64,000 nucleotides of DNA from Fretibacter rubidus (GTDB lineage Bacteria; Pseudomonadota; Alphaproteobacteria; Caulobacterales; Maricaulaceae): assembly GCF_041429785.1 (NCBI RefSeq), contig NZ_CP163423.1, forward strand, positions 1,922,001 to 1,986,000. The letters run 5' to 3'. This document shows positions 21,638-31,115 of the stretch, in pieces. The notes beneath the pieces were generated by a model. That model was not told the origin of the DNA and did not search any database. It saw nothing but the letters and a program-made list of their open reading frames with translations. The position numbers and the translations under genes were made by a program. The first letter of the stretch is position 1. Each line of letters opens with the position of its first letter.

Positions 21638-23101
21638 TTAGCGGTTGCCGCGACGCAGAAACGCTGGGATTTCCAGCTCTTCGTCATGGTCATCGGCAAA
21701 CAACTCACCCGTGCGGGTCGAGGCTTGCGGTTCTGCGCGCGGCGTCGGTACAGGTGCAGGTGTTTTTTTCCCGCCAAAGAAGCCAAAAGGAGAGCGCACA
21801 ACAGAGCGCTTTTCAGGCTTTGGCGCAGGCTGCGCAGCAACAGGCTGAGGCGCAATTGGGCGCGGTGCCACAGGCGCAGGCTGCGGCGCGACAGGCGCTT
21901 GGATTTGCGGCGGATAAGGACGCGGCGCTTCATAGTCTGGCGCGCTGACTATAGGGGCGGCTGTTACAGGCATGGGCGGCGGCGTTTGTGCAATCGGGGC
22001 AACCGGGGCGGCATTGCGCTCACTAAAGGCTTGGGTATCAACAACATCGTCACGGCTCGGCGTTGGAGCTTCATAACGCGGTGCCTCTGGCGTCTCTACG
22101 CGGCGCGGCGGCAACGGCGTTGCGGCCCGCATACCGTCTGAACCAACGCCTGTCGCGACAACAGAAACACGCACAATACCGTCAAGATCTGGGTCAAGCG
22201 CAGAGCCAACAATGATATTAGCGTCCTCATCAACTTGACCGCGGATAAGGCTAGCGGCTTCGTCAACTTCAAACAAAGTCAAATCGGACCCACCAGTAAT
22301 GTTAATCAACACACCGCGCGCACCTTTGAGGGAGACATCGTCAAGCAATGGGTTAGAAATCGCTGATTCGGCGGCTTCAATCGCGCGGCGTTCGCCTGTC
22401 GCTTCGCCCGTGCCCATCATGGCCTTGCCCATTTCGTCCATAACCGTGCGGACATCGTTAAAATCGAGGTTGATGAGGCCCGGCACGACCATCAAATCTG
22501 TAATACCGCGAACACCAGAGTTCAGCACTTCATCAGCCATCGCAAATGCGTCTGACATTGTTGTTTGTTCTGTTGCAACACGGAACAGGTTCTGGTTCGG
22601 GATTGTGATAATAGTATCAACGCACTCAGTCAGCTTGCCAATGCCCTCCTCGGCCAGCTTCATGCGGCGAGAGCCCTCAAACTGAAACGGCTTTGTGATG
22701 ATGGCAACCGTCAGGATACCGCGTTCGCGGGCTGCGCGCGCGATAACGGGTGCAGCGCCTGTGCCAGTGCCGCCGCCCATACCCGCTGCGACAAACAACA
22801 TATGCGCGCCGTCTAGGTGTTCCATAATTTCTGGCAAGCTATCTTCAGCGGATTGTTCGCCAACCTCTGGACGCATGCCAGCGCCAAGGCCCTCTGTAAT
22901 CCCTCCGCCTAGTTGAATGCGTCGATCTGCTTTGGACAGTGCCAAAGCTTGCGCATCTGTATTGGCAACGACAAAATCAACACCGTCTAAGCCTGAATTG
23001 ATCATGTTATTGACGGCATTACCGCCAGCCCCACCAACGCCAATAACAACGATACGGGGTTTAAGCTCGACAGCTTTCGGCATGGACAAGGAAATAGTCA
23101 T
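21638..23101 (-). CDS. ftsZ: Cell division protein FtsZ
   Basis: A 487-residue tubulin-like GTPase forming the Z ring. GTP-binding motifs: [13 protein letters not shown] near residue 20 and [14 protein letters not shown] near 105; the T7 loop is [11 protein letters not shown]. The polymerising core ends near 320. A long Pro/Ala-rich linker (~330-470) follows, typical of Caulobacterales, and the C-terminal peptide is [11 protein letters not shown], which binds FtsA and others. The ATG at 23101 ([19 protein letters not shown]) matches the Caulobacter start; another ATG lies 4 codons upstream. A CtrA-type box and a GANTC site lie in its upstream region. Confidence 0.98.
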   Translation of the reverse strand: MTISLSMPKAVELKPRIVVIGVGGAGGNAVNNMINSGLDGVDFVVANTDAQALALSKADRRIQLGGGITEGLGAGMRPEVGEQSAEDSLPEIMEHLDGAHMLFVAAGMGGGTGTGAAPVIARAARERGILTVAIITKPFQFEGSRRMKLAEEGIGKLTECVDTIITIPNQNLFRVATEQTTMSDAFAMADEVLNSGVRGITDLMVVPGLINLDFNDVRTVMDEMGKAMMGTGEATGERRAIEAAESAISNPLLDDVSLKGARGVLINITGGSDLTLFEVDEAASLIRGQVDEDANIIVGSALDPDLDGIVRVSVVATGVGSDGMRAATPLPPRRVETPEAPRYEAPTPSRDDVVDTQAFSERNAAPVAPIAQTPPPMPVTAAPIVSAPDYEAPRPYPPQIQAPVAPQPAPVAPRPIAPQPVAAQPAPKPEKRSVVRSPFGFFGGKKTPAPVPTPRAEPQASTRTGELFADDHDEELEIPAFLRRGNR

Positions 23102-23123
23102 ATGTGGGCCCAACTATAGTTAA

Positions 23124-23170
23124 GAATCTGTGACTATAGATTTGGGCTAATGTGGTTAAGGCGGTCTTAA
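23124..23170. promoter_or_regulatory. ftsZ upstream region: CtrA-type box and GANTC site
   Basis: On the ftsZ strand TTAA-GACCGCC-TTAAC is a perfect CtrA full site (23156-23170). GAATC at 23124-23128 is a GANTC site of the kind methylated by CcrM. In Caulobacter, ftsZ is repressed by CtrA and needs GANTC methylation/GcrA for activation. The same pair occurs here within 70 bases of the ATG. Confidence 0.65.
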
Positions 23171-23215
23171 TAAAGTCAGCAAAACTGTTAATTATTGTCG
23201 ATATCAGCCCGTCTT

Positions 23216-24487
23216 TTAGAAATTATCACGAAGCCATTGTAGGGACCGCCCGACAGGGCCGCCGGAGTAACGGCGTTGGCGGTAACGGCGGCCTGATAAA
23301 TCGGGAGGGCCCGATATGGCTTCGTCAATATCCATAAACTGGGCTTTTAAAATGCCCGTGGCTACAGCGAAATCTGGGCCGTCTATCGTCTCTGGCAAAC
23401 CAAGCACACCGTTGGGACGTCCAATACGAACGCGTTTGTTAAACACTTGTTCGGCGATTTCTCGCACACCCGTTAAATGCGCGCCGCCGCCTGTTAATAC
23501 AATGCGCCGCCCCGCATAGACATCAAGCCCAGCGTCCGTCATGCGGTCCCGCAATAGCTCGAATATCTCTTCTGTGCGAGAGCGCACAATGGATGTCAGC
23601 AATGATTTTGGGTGGTGATGCAACGTATCTTGCGCGCCCATCGGCGGGCACGGTATATTGACATAATCATCATCAGCCCCGTGCAGCGCAGAGCCGTAAA
23701 TCGTCTTGATGCGCTCTGCGGCTTCCATCGGTGTGGATAGCCCGCGCGCGACATCATTGGTAATAGACTGCCCGCCCAGCGGGATGGCATCGACATGCAC
23801 CATGCGGTTATCGCGAAAAATCGCCGACGTCGTAATACCGCCGCCAAGATCAATAACCGTCACGCCTAAGTCTTTTTCATCATCGGTCAGAACTGATAAG
23901 CCGGCTGCATAAGGCGACACATGGGCCGATTTTATGCGCAAATGACAGCGTTCTACGCAATGCGCCAAATTCCGCAGCGGCCCGATACCCGCGAGCACAA
24001 AGTGCATATCCACCCCGAGTTTAGAGCCAAACATGCCGCGCGGGTCGCGGATGCCGTCTTCGCCGTCGACACTGAAATTAAGCGGAATAGCATGGAGTAT
24101 GGCGTCCTCTGGCTGCGCGAGTTCTGACAGCGAGCTTTCAATCACACGCGTTAAATCACGGTCAGCCACTTCGCCGCTGGCAAATTCTGTGTGCACTTCC
24201 ATTTGTTGGGACCGCAGACTGCGGGTCGAGACGTTCACGGATACGGACTGAATGGCCATGCCCGCTTGGCGTTCGGCTTTTTCAACGGCGGTACGAATAC
24301 CAACCTCTGCTGCGTCCATATCAACGACGACGCCGCCTTTCAGACCCGCGCTCACGCCAAAGCCAGAGCCAATAATACGCACGCCCATATTGCTGTCTTG
24401 CTGCCCGATCAGGCAGACGACTTTGTGGCTCCCGATATCAAGAACCGCCGACACATCCGCGCGCTTATGTCCTGACTTTTGGCCCAC
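23216..24487 (-). CDS. ftsA: Cell division protein FtsA
   Basis: A 423-residue actin-like ATPase anchoring FtsZ to the membrane. It begins with phosphate-1 region VSAVLDIGSHKVVCLIG; domain 1C is included; the phosphate-2 region is LGVTVIDLGGGITTSAIF and the adenosine loop RIVLTGGGAHLTGV. The C-terminus is basic and aromatic (RSLQWLRDNF), fitting an amphipathic membrane-targeting helix. The ATG is directly adjacent to the ftsQ stop. A 102-base gap before ftsZ carries a separate regulatory region. Confidence 0.97.
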   Translation of the reverse strand: MGQKSGHKRADVSAVLDIGSHKVVCLIGQQDSNMGVRIIGSGFGVSAGLKGGVVVDMDAAEVGIRTAVEKAERQAGMAIQSVSVNVSTRSLRSQQMEVHTEFASGEVADRDLTRVIESSLSELAQPEDAILHAIPLNFSVDGEDGIRDPRGMFGSKLGVDMHFVLAGIGPLRNLAHCVERCHLRIKSAHVSPYAAGLSVLTDDEKDLGVTVIDLGGGITTSAIFRDNRMVHVDAIPLGGQSITNDVARGLSTPMEAAERIKTIYGSALHGADDDYVNIPCPPMGAQDTLHHHPKSLLTSIVRSRTEEIFELLRDRMTDAGLDVYAGRRIVLTGGGAHLTGVREIAEQVFNKRVRIGRPNGVLGLPETIDGPDFAVATGILKAQFMDIDEAISGPPDLSGRRYRQRRYSGGPVGRSLQWLRDNF

Positions 24488-25357
24488 TTAAGCGCGGTCA
24501 GAGGGGCTGGGTGATAAGGTGATACGGTCGGTGAGGCGCAAGTCTATCACCTCAATCTCGCGGTCAAGAATTTGGGTGCGCGATTGCAGCGCGCGCAATT
24601 TTGACAGGGCCGCTGCAGGGTTATCCGCTGGCAATTTCACTGTCATCTTATGACCCGACAGAACCAAATTCCAACGCGACTCTGATACATATACGGCCGC
24701 ATCAACGCGGCCTGCAATATCTGGAAAACGCGACATGAGGCCGTCTAAAGACGCGGCCTGTGTCTGCGCGCCCTGCCCGACAATTAATGGTAAATCTGTG
24801 AAATCCATAGGATCAGCATCGTTAATCAGCGCACCGTCCGCGTCCACAACATGCACAATGCCGTCTTTCTGCCAAAGGGCATAAGGGCGGCGTTCAATGA
24901 TTTGAACAACAATACGGTTTGGCCAAAGGCGGCGCACAAGCGCGTCATCAACCCAACTTAGGCTTTCGACACGGGCTTTGGCGGCTTTTAAATCTGGCGC
25001 GAAAAGATACTCGCCTTCGTTCACGCCCAATGCTTGGCGAACGTCATCCTCGCGAAGGCGTCCCTCGCCCATAACGTCAATGCGTTTGACAACAAACCCC
25101 ATCGCCATCAGGCGGTCCCGTTTCATGTTCTCACCCGCTTGGCGCACATCAGGCAGAACGCCGCCGAGCCAGAGCGCCAGAAAGATTGTGCCAAAAACAG
25201 TGATCGCAATACCAGACCAAAAACGCATAGCGGCGGCTTTGGAATAATTGGCTTGGCGGTATTTCGCAGCCATCATATTGCGCGCGCCGCGCAGGTTCGG
25301 CTTTAGCGGGCTGACCCGACGATTTGCGTTAAATTTTTTCTGTTTTACCGCGGCCAT
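24488..25357 (-). CDS. ftsQ: Cell division protein FtsQ
   Basis: A 289-residue bitopic inner-membrane protein of the divisome. A basic cytoplasmic N-terminus (~1-45) is followed by one membrane helix (FWSGIAITVFGTIFLALWLG), a POTRA domain (MGFVVKRIDVMGEGRLRED) and the FtsQ beta domain. It overlaps the end of ddl by 13 bases. It connects FtsA/FtsZ timing with FtsL/FtsB in the periplasm. Confidence 0.95.
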   Translation of the reverse strand: MAAVKQKKFNANRRVSPLKPNLRGARNMMAAKYRQANYSKAAAMRFWSGIAITVFGTIFLALWLGGVLPDVRQAGENMKRDRLMAMGFVVKRIDVMGEGRLREDDVRQALGVNEGEYLFAPDLKAAKARVESLSWVDDALVRRLWPNRIVVQIIERRPYALWQKDGIVHVVDADGALINDADPMDFTDLPLIVGQGAQTQAASLDGLMSRFPDIAGRVDAAVYVSESRWNLVLSGHKMTVKLPADNPAAALSKLRALQSRTQILDREIEVIDLRLTDRITLSPSPSDRA

Positions 25358-26301
25358 GAAGCATCCTCAACCATCCAGCGACAAAGCGCCTTAAACGACA
25401 GACCCACATGCGCGGCTTGCTCAGGAACAAGAGACGTTGGGGTCATGCCTGGTTGAGTATTAAGCTCAAGCATTACCATTTTGTTTACTATATCGGATTT
25501 TTTCGGATTTTTTGACAAATTTCTGTCATCAAATCGAAAGTCAGAGCGCGACACTCCCCGACATCCTAACGCGTTATGGGCGAGTACCGCCCACTCCATC
25601 GCTAGCTCCGTCGCAGCGGCAGGGATATTTGCCGGAATTTCATGCACCGACCCGCCCGCGCTATATTTGGCCTCATAATCATACCAATCGGTCTTGGGGA
25701 CAATCTCTGTCACGCAGAGCGCGCGGCCATCCATGACTGATACAGTCAATTCCCGCCCCGGTGCATATTGCTCGACCATAACCCATTCACCCATTATATT
25801 GGCACCCATATCATCATTATCCAGCATCTCTTGCGGCGGCGGAACGCTGGCGTCATGAACGAGGTAAATTCCAACACTAGAGCCTTGGGCATTGGGTTTT
25901 ATAACATAGGGCACAGGCAAAACATGCGTGCGCGCGGCCTCAGCAATCGGGACAAGCCTATGCGCGGCTACAGTAATACCCGCGTCGCGCATGACGGCTT
26001 TGGAGCGGTGCTTATCCATGGCCAGCGCTGATGCCATAACCCCGCTATGGGAATAGGGCTTGCCGTATAAATCCAGCACAGCCTGCACGCGTCCATCCTC
26101 GCCCCATTCACCGTGCAGCGCGTTAATGATCACATCGGGCTTAGCAAATATCAGTTGCTCCCACAGGTTCGTGGCAGCATCGATGGGCGTGACGTCGTAA
26201 CCATCCTCAGATAATGCCGTAATAATCGCCTGACCAGAGACAAGAGAGACCGCACGCTCTGCCGATAGCCCGCCCAATAAAACTGCAATCTTCTGGCTCA
26301 C
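25345..26301 (-). CDS. ddl: D-alanine--D-alanine ligase
   Basis: A 318-residue ATP-grasp enzyme making the D-Ala-D-Ala dipeptide for peptidoglycan. It starts with MSQKIAVLLGGLSAERAVSLVSG, has the ATP-grasp loop VIKPNAQGSSVGIY and ends with the metal-binding MLELNTQPGMTPTSLVPEQA. Its start overlaps the murB stop by 4 bases (ATGA). Codon choice in the last third (~25480-25560) is a little AT-rich. Confidence 0.96.
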   Translation of the reverse strand: MSQKIAVLLGGLSAERAVSLVSGQAIITALSEDGYDVTPIDAATNLWEQLIFAKPDVIINALHGEWGEDGRVQAVLDLYGKPYSHSGVMASALAMDKHRSKAVMRDAGITVAAHRLVPIAEAARTHVLPVPYVIKPNAQGSSVGIYLVHDASVPPPQEMLDNDDMGANIMGEWVMVEQYAPGRELTVSVMDGRALCVTEIVPKTDWYDYEAKYSAGGSVHEIPANIPAAATELAMEWAVLAHNALGCRGVSRSDFRFDDRNLSKNPKKSDIVNKMVMLELNTQPGMTPTSLVPEQAAHVGLSFKALCRWMVEDASWPR

Positions 26302-27239
26302 GACGCGGATCCTTTGCGACCAATCCGGCGGATTTCCCAGTGCAAGTCGACGCCTTCTGATTGCTTGACTTTCTGCCGCATCGTTTCGCCTAACGTTTCA
26401 ATATCAGCGGCTGTCGCGTTGCCCATGTTAATCATGAAATTACAATGTTTCTCGCTCATTTGCGCGCCGCCAACGGTAAACCCTCGCCCGCCTGCCGCGT
26501 CCACAAGTTGCCAGGCCCCCTTTCCGCCAGACATGGCTGGGTCAGGGTTTTTAAAGGTCGAGCCCCCCGTTTTTTCGCGGATGGGTTGGCTATCTTCGCG
26601 CTTGGCCGTGATAGCGTCCATACGAGATTTTATTGCGTTAGGGGCGTCCATCATGCCTTCAAATGTCGCTTGGGTAAAAATCAAATCATCCGCCGCGCCG
26701 CAGTGACGGTAGGCATAGTCCATCTCGGACACATCCATGACTTGGCGGCGGCCCCGGCGATCTATCGCGACAATGTTTTTAACGACATCTTTCGTCTCTG
26801 CGCCGTAACAGCCTGCGTTCATGCGCAGCGCCCCACCGATTGTGCCCGGAATGCCTGCGTAAAATTCTAGCCCAGCGATGCCCGCTTTGGCGGCAGATTT
26901 CGCGAGCTTTTGATCAAGGCACGCCGCCCCCGCTGTGATGCGCGTGCCCTTCACGCTAACCTGTCCAAATTGCGGACCAAGGCGAATGACAACCCCTGCA
27001 ACACCGCCGTCGCGCACCAGTGTGTTAGATGCCACACCCAGCACTTGCACAGAAATATCATCAGGCGTGGCGGACAAAAAATGCGCCAAGTCCGCTTCAT
27101 CCGCTGGCATGAAAAACGCATCCGCCGCCCCGCCCACACGAAACCACGTATAAGGCGCCAGCGGCACATTAAAAGAGAGCTTGCCGCGCACAGGTGGGAG
27201 TATCTCATGCAAATTAATCAAGGGCTTTTGCTTTTCCAT
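26298..27239 (-). CDS. murB: UDP-N-acetylenolpyruvoylglucosamine reductase
   Basis: A 313-residue FAD enzyme that reduces UDP-GlcNAc-enolpyruvate to UDP-MurNAc. FAD-binding segments are YTWFRVGGAADAFFMPA and AGIPGTIGGALRMNAGCYG, with catalytic Ser/Glu in the C-terminal part (GGSTFKNPDP, QMSEKHCNFMIN). This is the type I family. The N-terminus overlaps the 3' end of the small membrane protein gene upstream by 26 bases, suggesting coupled translation. Confidence 0.96.
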   Translation of the reverse strand: MEKQKPLINLHEILPPVRGKLSFNVPLAPYTWFRVGGAADAFFMPADEADLAHFLSATPDDISVQVLGVASNTLVRDGGVAGVVIRLGPQFGQVSVKGTRITAGAACLDQKLAKSAAKAGIAGLEFYAGIPGTIGGALRMNAGCYGAETKDVVKNIVAIDRRGRRQVMDVSEMDYAYRHCGAADDLIFTQATFEGMMDAPNAIKSRMDAITAKREDSQPIREKTGGSTFKNPDPAMSGGKGAWQLVDAAGGRGFTVGGAQMSEKHCNFMINMGNATAADIETLGETMRQKVKQSEGVDLHWEIRRIGRKGSAS

Positions 27240-27420
27240 AAGGATAAATACGCAAAAGAGCTGTTGCGATTACCGCAATAGATATCGGCCAAAGCGCAGC
27301 ATCAAAAGCGCTGCCAAGCTTCATTGTAATAGTTGAGCCGTCTTGCGAAATTACGCCTATAATGATGCCGAGGGCATCTAGAACATTCAAAATAATAACG
27401 AATATGAGTAGATATCGCAT
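27214..27420 (-). CDS. Small two-helix membrane protein between murC and murB
   Basis: 68 residues with two hydrophobic segments (YLLIFVIILNVLDALGIIIG and WPISIAVIATALLRIYP) separated by a short polar loop. No family is recognised. It abuts the murC stop and overlaps murB by 26 bases, so it lies in the middle of a tightly packed essential operon and must be co-transcribed. That packing and the clear membrane topology favour a real gene. A role in the wall or division complex is possible but unsupported. Confidence 0.7.
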   Translation of the reverse strand: MRYLLIFVIILNVLDALGIIIGVISQDGSTITMKLGSAFDAALWPISIAVIATALLRIYPYGKAKALD

Positions 27421-28872
27421 TTACGCCCCCTTCAACCCGTCTTCTAATTCTGCGGCCCAATAGGTGATGTCACCTGCGCCTAGCAGCACGACGAGATCAC
27501 CGGGTTCAAGATTAGGCTTTAGCGTTGCGGCGAGGTTATCACGCGTTATGGGTTGTGCGGATTTGTGGCCGTGAGACGTTAAGCCGAGCGCGAGGTCGGG
27601 GCCGGAGATGCCTTCAATCGGTTTCTCACCCGCCGCAAAAACATCCGCGACATAGACAGCGTCGGCGTCGTTAAAGCATTTACAGAAATCTTCAAAAAGG
27701 TCACGCAGGCGCGAATATCGGTGGGGTTGCACCACGGCGTGAACACGGCCCCGGCTGACTTGGCGGGCAGCTTGTAGCACGGCTTTAATCTCTACAGGGT
27801 GGTGGCCGTAATCATCAATGATTGTGACCCCGTTCCAATCGCCGACATGGGTAAAGCGGCGCTTGACCCCGCCGAAGCTATCAAGACCTTTGCGCACTTG
27901 CGCCTCTGTGATGCCGAGCTCTTTGGACACCGCAATGGCAGACACCATATTGAGCGTATTATGCTTGCCCGCCATCGGCAGGAACAGGTTATTCCAGCGG
28001 GTTTCTTCGCCCTCTTTGTCGCGAAAAATCACATCAAAACGTGACCCTGTCGCCTCCAGCTCTAGGTTTTCGGCGCGCACATCGGCCTGCGGACTAAAGC
28101 CGTAGGTCACGACACGGCGGTCGGTGACGCGAGAGCGCAGCGCTTGGACTTCGGGATGGTCGATACATAATACTGCAAAGCCGTAAAACGGCAGGTTCTC
28201 GATGAAATTATCAAAGGCATCGCGCAGCGTGTCAAAATCCTTGTAATGCTCCATATGCTCTGGGTCGATATTGGTGACGACCGCCACAGTCGATAGCAGC
28301 TTAAGAAAAGACCCGTCGCTTTCGTCCGCCTCAACGACCATCCAATCGCCCGCGCCAAGTTTAGCGTTAGAGCCGTAAGCATTAATAATGCCGCCATTGA
28401 TCACAGTCGGGTCAAGACCGCCGCCTTCCATAAGGGCCGCCATCATTGTCGTCGTCGTCGTCTTGCCGTGGGTGCCCGCAATGGCCACCGCCCATTTTAG
28501 GCGCATAAGTTCAGCCAGCATTTCGGCACGCCGCACAACTGGAATAGAGCGCGCGCGCGCCTCGACCAACTCGACGTTATCAGGCTTAATCGCTGATGAC
28601 ATAACAATCGCACCAGCGCCCACGACTTGCTCGGCCTTTTGGCCAATATAAATGGTCGCGCCCAACTTGCGCAATCGCGCGACATTTGGGTTTTCACGCA
28701 TGTCAGAGCCTTGAACCGTGTAGCCCAAATTGAGCATCACTTCGGCGATGCCCGACATACCGATACCGCCAATACCGACAAAGTGAATGGCCCCAGGTTC
28801 AAACGGCAATTTCGTGCTAGGCGCATTGGCAGGGGCCGTTGCAGGCATGGTAGCAGGAGCAGTGGGGGACAT
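27421..28872 (-). CDS. murC: UDP-N-acetylmuramate--L-alanine ligase
   Basis: A 483-residue Mur ligase adding L-Ala to UDP-MurNAc. N-terminal Rossmann [22 protein letters not shown]-binding [19 protein letters not shown]-terminal domain with [17 protein letters not shown] longer frame exists upstream, but the ATG at 28872 has AAGGG 7 bases before it and lies 13 bases past the murG stop. The first ~25 residues ([19 protein letters not shown]) are an Ala/Pro/Thr-rich extension absent from most MurC proteins. Confidence 0.96.
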   Translation of the reverse strand: MSPTAPATMPATAPANAPSTKLPFEPGAIHFVGIGGIGMSGIAEVMLNLGYTVQGSDMRENPNVARLRKLGATIYIGQKAEQVVGAGAIVMSSAIKPDNVELVEARARSIPVVRRAEMLAELMRLKWAVAIAGTHGKTTTTTMMAALMEGGGLDPTVINGGIINAYGSNAKLGAGDWMVVEADESDGSFLKLLSTVAVVTNIDPEHMEHYKDFDTLRDAFDNFIENLPFYGFAVLCIDHPEVQALRSRVTDRRVVTYGFSPQADVRAENLELEATGSRFDVIFRDKEGEETRWNNLFLPMAGKHNTLNMVSAIAVSKELGITEAQVRKGLDSFGGVKRRFTHVGDWNGVTIIDDYGHHPVEIKAVLQAARQVSRGRVHAVVQPHRYSRLRDLFEDFCKCFNDADAVYVADVFAAGEKPIEGISGPDLALGLTSHGHKSAQPITRDNLAATLKPNLEPGDLVVLLGAGDITYWAAELEDGLKGA

Positions 28873-28885
28873 ATGAAACCCTTGG

Positions 28886-29971
28886 TTATTTTTGGGCGGC
28901 GTCAGCCACCAATTCTGCCAATTTGGACGCGGCATCGGGGCGGGCCGTAAGACGGGCCGAAGCGCTTGCCGATTGTAACCAGTGCGAATCATTCAGTCTC
29001 TCCATCAAAGTAGTTTTTACACCCTCTGCGGTAAACTGGGATTCAGGCAAAATATCGGCGGCGTCATGACCTTTTAACGTCTGCGCGTTGACGGTTTGAT
29101 GGTCATCCATTGCAATCGCTAGCGGCACCAGCAGTGACGGCTTTCCCATCACAGCGATTTCTGACACAGACGACGCCCCTGCCCGCGCTATAACGTAATG
29201 CGCTTTGGCCAGATGCTGTTCAATGTCAGTAAAGAACGGAGCACAAGTCGCGCGCACGCCGCACGCCTTATAAATATCTTTCGCGGCGTCCATATATTCT
29301 TCGCGGGTTTGTTGCACCACGACCAATCGTTTTTGAAGCGCTGTCGGCAAGAGTGCAATTGCTGCGGGCACGGTTTCTGATACGATTTTTGCACCAAGGC
29401 TACCGCCGACAATCAGCAAATAGATATCGCCACCATCATCAGGCGCGAAATAATCACGCGGAACTGCGCGCATAATTTGACCACGAAGCGGGTTGCCCGT
29501 CCAAATATGATTGGTACCTTTGGGCGCGCGTGTCAGCAGCTCAAAGCCTGACGCCACAGCGTGCGCTTTGGCCGCAAAGGCGCGGTTAACGCGCCCCAAA
29601 ACGGCGTTTTGTTCATGCAAGATTATGGGGATACCCAGTGACCGCGCCGCGCGCATAGCGGGGAATGCGGCATAACCGCCAAAGCCAACGGCGACATCGG
29701 GGCGAAACTGCTGCATATACATTTTTGATTTCACAACACCTTTGGCGAGCTTAAACGCGCCGCCAGCCGCTTTGAGAGGGCGGCGCATAGAAATAGAGGC
29801 GGCCTCCACGTCAATGATCGGACTTGCCGGAATATTGCCCGCATGTTTGCGTCCGCGCTCATCCGTAATCATGGCGACATTCCAACCCGCGTGGTGCAGG
29901 TTTTCAGCCAAGGCTTGCGCGGGAAACATATGACCACCTGTGCCGCCAGCGGCGATTAACACTTTGCGCAT
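28886..29971 (-). CDS. murG: UDP-GlcNAc:lipid I N-acetylglucosaminyltransferase
   Basis: A 361-residue GT-B enzyme on the inner face of the membrane that makes lipid II. N-terminal G-loop [17 protein letters not shown]; second G-loop [14 protein letters not shown]; donor-site region [20 protein letters not shown]. The ATG at 29971 follows the ftsW stop after one base, with GGGGA upstream. Confidence 0.97.
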   Translation of the reverse strand: MRKVLIAAGGTGGHMFPAQALAENLHHAGWNVAMITDERGRKHAGNIPASPIIDVEAASISMRRPLKAAGGAFKLAKGVVKSKMYMQQFRPDVAVGFGGYAAFPAMRAARSLGIPIILHEQNAVLGRVNRAFAAKAHAVASGFELLTRAPKGTNHIWTGNPLRGQIMRAVPRDYFAPDDGGDIYLLIVGGSLGAKIVSETVPAAIALLPTALQKRLVVVQQTREEYMDAAKDIYKACGVRATCAPFFTDIEQHLAKAHYVIARAGASSVSEIAVMGKPSLLVPLAIAMDDHQTVNAQTLKGHDAADILPESQFTAEGVKTTLMERLNDSHWLQSASASARLTARPDAASKLAELVADAAQK

Positions 29972-29972
29972 G

Positions 29973-31115
29973 TCAGTCCCCATATCCATAAGCACCCGGA
30001 CGTTGCCGCGTGAAGGCGAGTATCAATCCCGCTGTAAAACACAACGCCAACATAGACGAGCCACCATAACTTATAAACGGTAAGGTCATGCCCTTCGGCG
30101 GGGCCATGTTAAGGTTCACAAACAGATTAATGATAATCTGCATCCCAACCATGGTCGCAAGACCCGCCACGGCTAGCTGGCAAAAATAATCATTCAGCCG
30201 CAGCGCATTGCGAAAGGCGCGCAGCACAAACCCCGCCAGTAGCGCAATCAATAGCAGCGAAATCAGAAAGCCAAATTCTTCTACCGTGGCGGCGAAAATA
30301 AAATCGGTATGAATATCGGGGACAGAGTGTTTGACCGTGCCTTCGCCCGGGCCACGCCCCAATAGACCGCCATTTGCGATAGCTTCCAAGGCTTTGTCGG
30401 TTTGGTAAGTGTCAGATGTTTCAGGGTTTAAAAATCGCTGAACCCGGTCACGCACATGGTCGAGCGTCAGATAGGCGCCGAGAAAGCCAAAGCCTGAGAC
30501 GGTGACAAGGAACAACATCCAGCCGAGAGACAGCCCCGCGAAAAAGAATACCGCCCCAAAGCTAAGCGTCAGCAAAAACGATTGCCCAAAATCAGGCTGC
30601 ATGAGCAGAAGTCCAATAAGGACGATATAGGCCGCAAAAACAATGCCCACAGCAGGGAGCTTTGGGTCGCGTTTTTTCATCGCAAACATCCATGCGGCAA
30701 AGACAATAAAGGCGGGCTTCGCAAATTCAGAGGGCTGTAATCCAAATGGCCCAAAGCGGATCCACCGTGTTGCACCTTTGACCTCATATCCCAGAACAGG
30801 TAACGCCGCCATGGCGAGGATGCCGCCAATTAATGTCAATATCGCGATACGCCGCGCAAATAATGGCCCCAAAATAGAGATAACAATCGCCCCGAATAAA
30901 CCAAGCGCCGCAAAGACAGAATGACGATAAAGAAAATAAAATGGATTGCCATATTCCAATCGTGCAGAAGCTGCTGGCGAAGCCCCCATCGACAAAATCA
31001 ATCCCGCAGCGATTAGGCAAATTAGTAATCCCAATGTGACCTGATCAACACTGCGCCACCATTCAAAGATGGGGGAGCGGTTTGTCCGTGCAGGTCTGAT
31101 GCTAGCGCTAATCAT
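29973..31115 (-). CDS. ftsW: Septal peptidoglycan polymerase FtsW
   Basis: A 380-residue SEDS family membrane protein with about ten helices. Conserved segments: RWIRFGPFGLQPSEFAKPA, GQSFLLTLSFGAVFFFAGL and, near the C-terminus, PPKGMTLPFISYGGSSM. It polymerises septal glycan with FtsI. It overlaps the murD stop by 4 bases. Confidence 0.96.
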   Translation of the reverse strand: MISASIRPARTNRSPIFEWWRSVDQVTLGLLICLIAAGLILSMGASPAASARLEYGNPFYFLYRHSVFAALGLFGAIVISILGPLFARRIAILTLIGGILAMAALPVLGYEVKGATRWIRFGPFGLQPSEFAKPAFIVFAAWMFAMKKRDPKLPAVGIVFAAYIVLIGLLLMQPDFGQSFLLTLSFGAVFFFAGLSLGWMLFLVTVSGFGFLGAYLTLDHVRDRVQRFLNPETSDTYQTDKALEAIANGGLLGRGPGEGTVKHSVPDIHTDFIFAATVEEFGFLISLLLIALLAGFVLRAFRNALRLNDYFCQLAVAGLATMVGMQIIINLFVNLNMAPPKGMTLPFISYGGSSMLALCFTAGLILAFTRQRPGAYGYGD

